From assembly GCF_014295415.1 (NCBI RefSeq), contig NZ_CP052909.1, positions 310,001 through 374,000 on the forward strand: DNA of 64,000 nt, written 5' to 3'. A program made the position numbers and the translations under genes. The notes under the pieces were generated by a model. It saw only the letters and a program-made list of their open reading frames with translations. It searched no databases and was not told where the DNA came from. Shown here piece by piece: positions 43,059 to 50,332 of this stretch. Origin of the DNA: Constantimarinum furrinae (GTDB taxonomy: Bacteria; Bacteroidota; Bacteroidia; Flavobacteriales; Flavobacteriaceae). Positions within the stretch are counted from its first letter, which is position 1; each line of letters opens with the position of its first letter.

Positions 43059-44303
43059 ATGAAAAAAGCAACAGTACTATTTTTAATTACAGGCATCCTA
43101 CTTTCTTTTGGCTTCTATCCTATTGATGGTTACGAACGATCAAGGATAGAAAGATTACTCGATATACAGAACACTTTAGATAAAGGAGAAAAATACACGC
43201 GAATACCTGCCGGAGCTTTTGCGAGTATAGACGATATTAAATTAAACTTATTGTCGGTCAATGAAAAAAGTGTAGACGAAATACTTACAGAAGACAAGGA
43301 ATTTTCAAAAAAACTAAACCGACTATTTCCCGGTTCGGGATATTCGGCTTCCATTCTCGATATTACCGACCCGGATAACACGCGATATGCAGCATATCGA
43401 GAAAATGTTGGGTATCAACCGGGAAGTGTAGGTAAGATCGCAGTGTTAAATGCCCTGTTCTATGAGCTTCAAAAGATCTATCCCGACGATTTTGAGGCCC
43501 GTATCTCCCTGCTTTGTAACAAACGGGTAAAATCGGGCATCTGGGGAGTAGGTGATCATCATACCGTCCCTATTTACGATAAAGAAAAAAACAAGTTATC
43601 AAGACGGCAGGTAATCGCATCAGACGAATTTACCCTTTTTGAATGGGCCGATCATATGGTCTCGGTGAGTAACAATGGTGCCGCCAGTGTATTATATAGA
43701 GAAGCGATGCTAATGTCTGCATTTGGGATGGAATACCCACGTCTTACAGAGGAGCAATCTGAAAACTTTTTCAAGAATACGAAAAGAGACTCATTAACCA
43801 AACTTGCCAATACCGTGGTAAATGATCCGTTAAGGGAAATAGGAATTTCAGAAGATGACTGGCGACTGGGTGGAGTTTTCACCAATGGCCCCGATAAATA
43901 TGTTGGGAGAATGGGCGGTAGTATTGGAAGTCCCAAAGGACTCATGAAATATCTGCTACAATTGGAACAGGGGAAGGTTATAGATTCATTATCCAGCCTG
44001 GAAATGAAGCGACTTTTATATATTACCGATCGCCGTATTCGCTATGCACGATCTTCAAGACTGGACAGTGCCAGAGTATATTTCAAATCAGGTAGTTTTT
44101 ACAGTTGTGACAAGAGCAGACCCGGCCCCTGTGGGGAGTATGCCGGTAACAAATTCAATTATATGAATTCGGTAATCATTGTAGAACACGATGATGGGAA
44201 AAAATATATTGTATGTTTAATGACCAATGTATTGAGCAAAAATTCTGCAGGCGCGCATATGTATCTTGCAAGTGAGATCGACAGGATCATTACTCAGGAT
44301 TAA
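43059..44303 (+). CDS. Exported class A beta-lactamase-like serine hydrolase (first of two)
   Basis: This 414-residue protein has a signal peptide (about 1-20). Its penicillin-binding/beta-lactamase fold retains the three active-site boxes: SVGK (Ser123-Lys126) in QPGSVGKIAVL, SNN in MVSVSNNGAASVLY, and KSG in VYFKSGSFYSC. It should acylate on Ser123 and act on peptidoglycan-like or other amide/ester substrates in the periplasm; a true beta-lactamase is not indicated. It is three bases after the dikinase-like gene, so they form one transcript. Its last four bases overlap the end of the convergent NTT-HEAT gene. A second hydrolase of the same type sits in the facing operon. Confidence 0.85.
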   Translation: MKKATVLFLITGILLSFGFYPIDGYERSRIERLLDIQNTLDKGEKYTRIPAGAFASIDDIKLNLLSVNEKSVDEILTEDKEFSKKLNRLFPGSGYSASILDITDPDNTRYAAYRENVGYQPGSVGKIAVLNALFYELQKIYPDDFEARISLLCNKRVKSGIWGVGDHHTVPIYDKEKNKLSRRQVIASDEFTLFEWADHMVSVSNNGAASVLYREAMLMSAFGMEYPRLTEEQSENFFKNTKRDSLTKLANTVVNDPLREIGISEDDWRLGGVFTNGPDKYVGRMGGSIGSPKGLMKYLLQLEQGKVIDSLSSLEMKRLLYITDRRIRYARSSRLDSARVYFKSGSFYSCDKSRPGPCGEYAGNKFNYMNSVIIVEHDDGKKYIVCLMTNVLSKNSAGAHMYLASEIDRIITQD

Positions 44304-47125
44304 TTCTGAAGCGATTGATACGCAAAGCCGGCGGCTCGGCTCACTTTCGGGTTTTTATGCTTCAATAAACTTTTCACTACTTTTTCGTAGCTTCGGTTTT
44401 GTGAATATTCGATAATCCGAAGGACAGCAATTTTTATACGAGCTCCTCTGTTTTTAAGAAGCTTGGTGAAAATTCTCTTTTCCGAAAGTGAAGGGATTTC
44501 ATACGAAGAGATCCCTTCCTCTGTATTGTCAACAATATGGTATTCAATTAGAGGTAGCACATTCATTTTTAATCGGGCATTCAGCAAATTGTCAAGAAAC
44601 TCTACGGCATTGATCTTAGTCTCATAAAGTTCACTTTTTAATCCAAAATACGCAGTTTCAATATCAACATTATCGTATTTCAGACTTAATAGCTTAAAAA
44701 TAGATTCAAGACTTTGCTCTAACTGCACCATTAACATATTATGAAGATGTTCTCTGGCTATAAACAAATCGGTTAAGGCATCATTATTATCTGCATCAAT
44801 TTCATTGGGAGCCGACATATTCGCCTTTAATAGAGCGATGGCATGGATGGTTTCTTTGTAGAAGGTGCTCTCTTTTATAATTATTCTGGTTAATTGTCGC
44901 TGGTCAATTTTTACCTGAAGTCCGTTATTCTTTAAAACTTTTAATGATTTTGCCGCTTCCATCCTAATGATCACATCCTTACTTTTAAGCAGGCGCATAA
45001 TGACTTTATAAGCTTCCTTGTTGTTGAATGATTCTATGACCTGAGGAACATATTGTTTTACTTTAGGCTTCAGGCTTTCGGCAAGGTCCATCTTAAGAAT
45101 GGTTCGAGCAATCTCCACACCGTAATTCTGCAATGATCTCTTAGCTTCAGTTCTGAATTCATCCTCCGCAAGAAAATTTATAAGAGGCGCTATAAAAGAC
45201 TCGTCTAAGGTTATACCCGCCGCTTTAATGGCGTGATTTATCACATAGGGATCTTTATTATTAAAATGAGCAGATATAAACGAAAAATATTTAGGTTCAC
45301 CTACATAAGAAATGGCTAAAAGCAACTCTGCAATTTCTTCCTTCCTAAGATCATTGTCGTTTTGAGAAAGTTCTCTGATCTTTCTCTCAATGAGATTATT
45401 TAATCCAAACCTTGAAGCCAGTTTAGGGTTACGCGCAGATTCCTTGGCGAGGGATAACAGGGCCGCTTGTGAAATGTAATCCACCGGATGATCGAGATAT
45501 GCCTTAAAAATACTGTCGTCATCCAGATAGGTATGGTGTAACAGGTATTCGATAGCGTTATATACCACGGCATCATCTTCTACAGAAACCAATTCTCTAA
45601 TTTTATTAACGGCGGTTCCCTTCTTATAATAATAGAGTTGCTTTATGACGGCCGCTTTAATTTTCATGGAAGGATGATCGAGAAGTTTTAGTATGTAGGG
45701 TTCAAAAGTTTTGAGTCTAACCTCTTCCAGACGACTTAATAGTACCAGGATTTCTGCTTCACTTCCCTGAGTAAGCACTGATATTGCAGATTGGGTTTTC
45801 TTATCACTATTCTTCTCTTTTACCGTATCATCTGTTTTAATTGAATTCTGAATATTTCTACGAAATGAATCGAAATACGCCTCACGGAGTTTATAGATTA
45901 GTAAGATCCAGATAAACAGGAAAAATAAAATGATCACGGTAATATAAATCGTGTCCAACTCTAATCTACGTACGACAAGAATCAGCATTATTCCTGCAAA
46001 ACCGGTCGCAATACTATCGACGACCACATCGATAAATGATTTAGCTTCATTCTTTATGTTTAACGGAATTGGCAGGATGGATAATTCTATCCCCGCTTTG
46101 TTGACAGACTGTTTTAAACTCCCGTCCATTCCTTTAATTATGATAAGTACCCATAGTTCGGGAATTGTAAGGAAGACCAGACATCCAACTGCGATCCCAA
46201 GAGGTAGTATGAGAAGATTACTCGTAACCCCCAACCAGGCCAATAGCCTGTTGGTAAGAAAAAGTTGAATGAGTAAGGCGATGACATTGAAAGTTGAAAA
46301 CCAAAAACCGAAAAAGGAAGCCAATTCATCACTATCGGGAATGGCTTTATTGGCGAAATCACTAAATTGAAAATCGACCAGTTTTGCCATTATTACTCCT
46401 ACACCTACAATTGCCGCCAGAAAGGTGAGATGTTTTGAGGACAATATTACCCTCAAAGGAGTACTTTCTGTAGATCTTTGGGGTAATTTACGCTGACTTA
46501 TAATATATCTGTTCAATTTCAGAATACGGATTTTCCATACCGCTTGTATAATTGGAATACAAAAGAGGATGAGGATTGCAGCCGAAAGGATTACATATTT
46601 ATTCCCAAACGATGAAGCTAACAATGTAGTGAGATAACCGCCAAAGATTCCTCCGGCGATAGCTCCGGCTCCAATAAATCCAAAAAGTCGTTTCGCCTCT
46701 CTGGCATTGAAAACCATATTGGCAATGATCCAGAATTGGGAGGTGACTAATACCGCAAAAAGCGCTACACTTAAATAATATACATACAGTACCCAATCAT
46801 TTAAAAACCCCTGATTCATCAATAAACTGAGCAGCAAAAAACTAAGGCTAAATACCACAAGAGTACTTATGGTAAGGGTTTTTAGCGAGTATCGTTTTAT
46901 TCCTCTGTTGTAAAAATAAGAGGCTACAATGGCTACCACAGCCACCAGTATATATCCGTATGGAAGGTGTTCTGCACCAAGACTGGAAAGAAAAAGAGCG
47001 TTAATGGTAGGCTTTACCATTAAGAGCACAGTTATAATCAGAAAGATATATAACTGCATAAAAAAAGAGATGCGGATTTCCCCATCTCTTATATCAAAAG
47101 TTCTTTTAAAAAGCTCTAAAATCAT
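44300..47125 (-). CDS. NTT (ATP/ADP translocase)-like transporter fused to HEAT repeats
   Basis: The 941-residue protein starts with a 12-helix transporter domain (about 15-420). It resembles the Npt1/Npt2 nucleotide transporter family: FWIIANMVFNAREAKRLFGFIGAGAIAGG at 131-159 aligns with the FWxxAN...EAKRFY stretch of NTTs, and VKPTINALFLSSLGAEHLPYGYI with helix 1-2. From about 440 the rest is a helical solenoid of HEAT-like repeats (DHPSMKIKAAVIKQLYY, SKDVIIRMEAAKSLKVL, KHKNPKVSRAAGFAYQSLQN). Such NTT-HEAT proteins occur in free-living bacteria, with unknown substrates. It follows a serine hydrolase gene by 21 bp in the same operon. Nucleotide transport is inferred from the family. Confidence 0.8.
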   Translation of the reverse strand: MILELFKRTFDIRDGEIRISFFMQLYIFLIITVLLMVKPTINALFLSSLGAEHLPYGYILVAVVAIVASYFYNRGIKRYSLKTLTISTLVVFSLSFLLLSLLMNQGFLNDWVLYVYYLSVALFAVLVTSQFWIIANMVFNAREAKRLFGFIGAGAIAGGIFGGYLTTLLASSFGNKYVILSAAILILFCIPIIQAVWKIRILKLNRYIISQRKLPQRSTESTPLRVILSSKHLTFLAAIVGVGVIMAKLVDFQFSDFANKAIPDSDELASFFGFWFSTFNVIALLIQLFLTNRLLAWLGVTSNLLILPLGIAVGCLVFLTIPELWVLIIIKGMDGSLKQSVNKAGIELSILPIPLNIKNEAKSFIDVVVDSIATGFAGIMLILVVRRLELDTIYITVIILFFLFIWILLIYKLREAYFDSFRRNIQNSIKTDDTVKEKNSDKKTQSAISVLTQGSEAEILVLLSRLEEVRLKTFEPYILKLLDHPSMKIKAAVIKQLYYYKKGTAVNKIRELVSVEDDAVVYNAIEYLLHHTYLDDDSIFKAYLDHPVDYISQAALLSLAKESARNPKLASRFGLNNLIERKIRELSQNDNDLRKEEIAELLLAISYVGEPKYFSFISAHFNNKDPYVINHAIKAAGITLDESFIAPLINFLAEDEFRTEAKRSLQNYGVEIARTILKMDLAESLKPKVKQYVPQVIESFNNKEAYKVIMRLLKSKDVIIRMEAAKSLKVLKNNGLQVKIDQRQLTRIIIKESTFYKETIHAIALLKANMSAPNEIDADNNDALTDLFIAREHLHNMLMVQLEQSLESIFKLLSLKYDNVDIETAYFGLKSELYETKINAVEFLDNLLNARLKMNVLPLIEYHIVDNTEEGISSYEIPSLSEKRIFTKLLKNRGARIKIAVLRIIEYSQNRSYEKVVKSLLKHKNPKVSRAAGFAYQSLQN

Positions 47126-47146
47126 AAATAAGACAACCTGACTGTC

Positions 47147-48052
47147 CTATAAAGTACGTGATTTTTTCATTACTTTTTCTAAAGGAATTACTAAATCTCT
47201 TATTATTTGTTCGCCTTGGTCATTTTCAATTAAAGCCACAATAATATATTTTCTTTCAGGACCCCATACCAAAACAGAATCGGAATGATAATTCTTCCAT
47301 GAACCCGATTTTCTAAACAAACGTGCTTTTGGAGCAATTCTGTCTAAGGTATTTACAAATTTATGGTGTAAATCCGGCTTTTCCATAATATTTAGCATCT
47401 GAGAAGATCTAAGTGTATTAACCAAATTACCCATCACGAGTTGATAATAGAAACTGCAAACCTGTTTTGTGGTCGCTGCATGACTAAGTCCCTTCATAGG
47501 CTCAGGATATCTCCTACCTCCCGCCGCATAACGCTTACCAACCCAGAGACCCCCACCCGTAGCTTCATCATACAGTTTGTAGTCTGGCATACGAAGTACT
47601 GCCTCAATTTTCTCATAGCCCACGCGATCTATCATTCGTGTGGTTGCCTGATTGTTTGATTTACTGATCATGGCGCGCATATCTTTTTGTATTTCCTTCG
47701 AATTTGGTAATTCGCCTTTATCGATAGCGTCCATAGCAGCAAGAAGTACCGCGATCTTTGGGAGACTCGCAGCATACATCATATGCGAATCATTAAGTCC
47801 TGCATACCGAATGTCGTTTACATCGCTGAGATCCACAATACCAATGGTCATTAGTTTTTGATCGACCAGTTGCTTCCATGTTCTGTTCTTAAATATTTCA
47901 GATTCCAGTTCGGACTGCAGGTCATCACAATATAACTCACTTAGTTCACCTATCTCACCGGAATGCTGTATAGGTAGACTTTGAGCGTAACTAAAAAAAG
48001 TAATAAGTGCAATAATGAAGACTAGGGGATATTTAAACATGCTTTTTTTCAT
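47147..48052 (-). CDS. Exported class A beta-lactamase-like serine hydrolase (second of two)
   Basis: This 301-residue protein has a signal peptide (about 1-24, FFSYAQ/SLP). The beta-lactamase fold has SLPK (Ser96-Lys99) in MYAASLPKIAVLLAAMDAI, SNN (132-134) in ISKSNNQATTRMI, and KSG in LFRKSGSWKNYHSD. It is shorter than the hydrolase at 43059 but has the same SNN and KSG forms of boxes two and three. It is the first gene of the operon with the NTT-HEAT transporter. The likely activity is a periplasmic amidase/peptidase; resistance function is not supported. Confidence 0.85.
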   Translation of the reverse strand: MKKSMFKYPLVFIIALITFFSYAQSLPIQHSGEIGELSELYCDDLQSELESEIFKNRTWKQLVDQKLMTIGIVDLSDVNDIRYAGLNDSHMMYAASLPKIAVLLAAMDAIDKGELPNSKEIQKDMRAMISKSNNQATTRMIDRVGYEKIEAVLRMPDYKLYDEATGGGLWVGKRYAAGGRRYPEPMKGLSHAATTKQVCSFYYQLVMGNLVNTLRSSQMLNIMEKPDLHHKFVNTLDRIAPKARLFRKSGSWKNYHSDSVLVWGPERKYIIVALIENDQGEQIIRDLVIPLEKVMKKSRTL

Positions 48053-48218
48053 TTAGATAATCTAACGGTATTTAAAGTTATTGCGAAATTTTTTATCACA
48101 AAATCAGGCAAATGTATGTTAATAAAGGTATCGCATAACATACTAAACGTTAAATTGTTACAAAAATTTTAGCGAGACAAAAATATTTCAAAAGTTATGC
48201 CAAAGCCCTTAAATTCAT

Positions 48219-48752
48219 TCATTTCTTGGAACTATCTCCCTTAAAGTGCTGTGAGTTGTTCTTGAACAGAACATTGAATGTTGTTAGGCTTCCATAACAT
48301 CTGGTAATATATTGTTGCAGATCTATCTTTTCCTGTTCTTCGAGATTTTTAGAGGCATTTATCTTTTGTTCCATAACGCGGAGGCGGTCACGTAACATAA
48401 CAATTTTATGAAAAAAAGTGTCAATCGGAATTTCTTTATTGGATAAAGAAGTATCTTTTGGTTGAAGGACCATGGTTCCGCCTTTATACTTATCGGCTAT
48501 AGGAACGATTTCACTAACATCACTCCATTTTTTAAGGATCTGCTTTAAACTTTTCTCTACTTCATAAAAGCTTACAGAATCCACCTCATCTTCGGCGGCT
48601 TCAATTATTTCATAATCAGTATCTATATCGATGGTCTCAAGACCGTTATCAATAAAAGTTACCCAGTACATTCTTGAAGTTACATTGGTAACTACTCCTT
48701 TCCCATATTGCGGATGATTAATTCTGGAGCCAATTCCTAAGATCTTTTTCAT
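48219..48752 (-). CDS. Conserved hypothetical protein with Tudor/CarD-like N-terminus
   Basis: This 177-residue soluble protein starts with a small beta-barrel-like segment (KKILGIGSRINHPQYGKGVVTNVTSRMYWVTFIDNGLETIDID, in pieces about 1-45). It resembles the Tudor-like modules of CarD or UvrD tails. An acidic linker and a helical C-terminal half follow (about 60-177: FYEVEKSLKQILKKW, IVMLRDRLRVMEQKINASKNL, IDLQQYITRCYGSLTTFNVLFKN). I do not recognise a characterised family. It is downstream of the tandem array in its direction of transcription. Confidence 0.85.
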   Translation of the reverse strand: MKKILGIGSRINHPQYGKGVVTNVTSRMYWVTFIDNGLETIDIDTDYEIIEAAEDEVDSVSFYEVEKSLKQILKKWSDVSEIVPIADKYKGGTMVLQPKDTSLSNKEIPIDTFFHKIVMLRDRLRVMEQKINASKNLEEQEKIDLQQYITRCYGSLTTFNVLFKNNSQHFKGDSSKK

Positions 48753-48858
48753 TTTTTTTCGATTAAGGAAGTGAAATTACAAGAATTCTGAAATCTGAAA
48801 AAATAATTTGCAAAAATAGGAAGTCAGTTAATGATATTTAAAAACCGAAGCAAACAAA

Positions 48859-49535
48859 GGGATGAAAGATCCCGTATCGATCCCCTTTGCAAATACAATT
48901 CAGCACCGCTGGCGCTGTGCTAATTGTTGTTTTCAACCAAAATAGGGATGAAAGATCCCGTATCGATCCCCTTTGCAAATACAATTCAGCACCCCTGGCG
49001 CTGTGCTAATTGTTGTTTTCAACCAAAATAGGGATGAAAGATCCCGTATCGATCCCCTTTGCAAATACAATTCAGCACCCCTGGCGCTGTGCTAATTGTT
49101 GTTTTCAACCAAAATAGGGATGAAAGATCCCTTATCGATCCCCTTTGCAAATACAATTCAGCACCGCTGGCGCTGTGCTAATTGTTGTTTTCAACCAAAA
49201 TAGGGATGAAAGATCCCTTATCGATCCCCTTTGCAAATACAATTCAGCACCGCTGGCGCTGTGCTAATTGTTGTTTTCAACAAAAAAGGGATGAAAGATC
49301 CAGTATCGATCCCCTTTGCAAATACAATTCAGCACCGCTGGCGCTGTGCTAATTGTTGTTTTCAACAAAAAAGGGATGAAAGATCCCGTATCGATCCCCT
49401 TTGCAAATACAATTCAGCACCCCTGGCGCTGTGCTAATTGTTGTTTTCAACCAAAATAGGGATGAAAGATCCCTTATCGATCCCCTTTGCAAATACAATT
49501 CAGCACCGCTGACGCTGTGCTAATTGTTGTTTTCA
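48859..49535. repeat. Tandem array of eight 85/86-bp units
   Basis: Units start at 48859, 48945, 49031, 49117, 49203, 49288, 49373 and 49459; the last is cut at about 77 bp. Spacing is 86 bp except for two 85-bp units (fifth and sixth). Copies differ by few bases, at recurrent sites: CCCGT/CCCTT/CCAGT near base 12, CACCGC/CACCCC near base 45, and AACCAAAATA/AACAAAAAA at the end, in mosaic combinations. Each unit has a small hairpin GGGAT-GAAAG-ATCCC. It also has a long imperfect one (for example 48895-48927: ACAATT, AGCAC, GC paired with GC, GTGCT, AATTGT) followed by TGTTTTC, so it looks like a plus-strand terminator. The unit length is not a multiple of three and no frame is conserved. Everything in the unit repeats, so there are no spacers as in CRISPR. 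Confidence 0.95.
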
Positions 49536-49581
49536 TCGAAAGCCACGAAACAAGTTTCGGTTTTCTCTGAAAACAACAATT
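49522..49581. repeat. 14-bp inverted repeat linking the array end to the tRNA terminator
   Basis: AATTGTTGTTTTCA (49522-49535, end of the last array unit) and TGAAAACAACAATT (49568-49581, start of the tRNA terminator stem) are exact reverse complements separated by 32 bp. The gap has its own CGAAAC/GTTTCG pair. Confidence 0.8.
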
Positions 49582-49607
49582 CCTGCAACCTAAGTTGCAG
49601 GAATTGT
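49576..49607 (-). terminator. Terminator of tRNA-Arg
   Basis: ACAATTCCTGCAAC and GTTGCAGGAATTGT form a perfect 14-bp stem with loop CTAA. On the minus strand it lies 8 bp after the tRNA and is followed by TGTTTTC. Confidence 0.8.
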
Positions 49608-49615
49608 GCTTGTAG

Positions 49616-49689
49616 TGACCGCGGAGGGATTCAAACCCCCAACCCTCAGAGCCGAAATCTGATATTCTATTCAGTTGAACTACGCGGCC
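49616..49689 (-). tRNA. tRNA-Arg (anticodon UCG)
   Basis: The 74-nt cloverleaf reads on the minus strand from 49689. The acceptor stem GGCCGCG/CGCGGTC has one G-U pair, with discriminator A. The D-arm begins GTTC, the anticodon stem is TCAGA/TCTGA with loop TTTCGGC (anticodon TCG), and the T-arm is GGGGG-TTTGAAT-CCCTC. CCA is not encoded. It decodes CGA and possibly other CGN codons. Confidence 0.93.
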
Positions 49690-49731
49690 AGGTTCCTGCG
49701 AAAGCAGAAATCTCTTTAATATTTTCAGTAT

Positions 49732-50181
49732 TTACGACAGGCGCTGCTTTACCAGCATCGATATCGTCTTTCCGTCGGCTTTACCGGCTAATTTTGTGTT
49801 GGCTAATCCCATCACTTTACCCATATCCTTCATAGAACTCGCCCCGGTTTCGTTGATAATTTCATCAACTACCTTCGCTACCTCTTCCTCACTCATTTGT
49901 GCCGGCAAAAACTGTTCAATAACCGCTGCCTGCTCCAATTCCGGTTGAGCCAGATCCTCTCGTCCTTGTTGCGTAAAAATTGTTGCACTATCCTTACGTT
50001 GCTTTACAAGCTTTTGCAACATCTTTATCTCATCGGCTTTGCTAAGCTCCTCTTTCGATCCGGTTTCAGTCTGTGCCAACAACAACGCAGCCTTTACTGC
50101 ACGCAAAGCCTCTAGGCTCTTGCTGTCCTTTTCTTTCATCGCAACTTTCATTGCATCCATAACCTGTTGTTGTAAGCTCAT
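49732..50181 (-). CDS. GatB/YqeY-domain protein
   Basis: The 149-residue protein matches the YqeY family: MSLQQQVMDAMKVAMKEKDSKSLEALRAVKAALL, the LVKQRKDSATIFTQQGREDLAQPELEQAAVIEQFLPAQMSEEE core, and the DMGKVMGLANTKLAGKADGKTISMLVKQRL tail. The C-terminal tail domain is shared with GatB/GatE of tRNA-dependent amidotransferases, but YqeY alone has no proven role. It sits between the dcw cluster terminator and tRNA-Arg, in the same direction. Confidence 0.93.
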   Translation of the reverse strand: MSLQQQVMDAMKVAMKEKDSKSLEALRAVKAALLLAQTETGSKEELSKADEIKMLQKLVKQRKDSATIFTQQGREDLAQPELEQAAVIEQFLPAQMSEEEVAKVVDEIINETGASSMKDMGKVMGLANTKLAGKADGKTISMLVKQRLS

Positions 50182-50250
50182 GAAAATAGAATTATCAAAG
50201 TGCGAAGATACTCAATAAGGAGCGATAAATAAAAGACATTTTCTTTAATA

Positions 50251-50280
50251 AAAAACCTTTCAGCAAACTGAAAGGTTTTT
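50251..50280. terminator. Terminator of the dcw cluster after ftsZ
   Basis: AAAAACCTTTCAG and CTGAAAGGTTTTT form a perfect 13-bp stem with loop CAAA. A- and T-runs make it work in both directions. It lies 53 bp beyond the ftsZ stop. Confidence 0.9.
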
Positions 50281-50332
50281 AGCAACAAAAATAAAGTTAC
50301 ACGACAATTTTACATTCCCGTTCTAAAAAATG

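Noticed and set aside
44300-48052. Beta-lactamase resistance genes
   Set aside because: The hydrolases have SNN/KSG instead of the usual SDN/KTG and sit with a transporter and a kinase-like gene. The fold alone does not indicate drug resistance.
49231-49437. A 68-residue ORF inside the tandem array
   Set aside because: It crosses units in shifting frames because the unit is not a multiple of three. It is a by-product of the repeat.
48859-49535. The tandem array as a CRISPR locus
   Set aside because: The entire 85/86-bp unit is conserved, with no repeat/spacer division, and no cas genes lie in the window.
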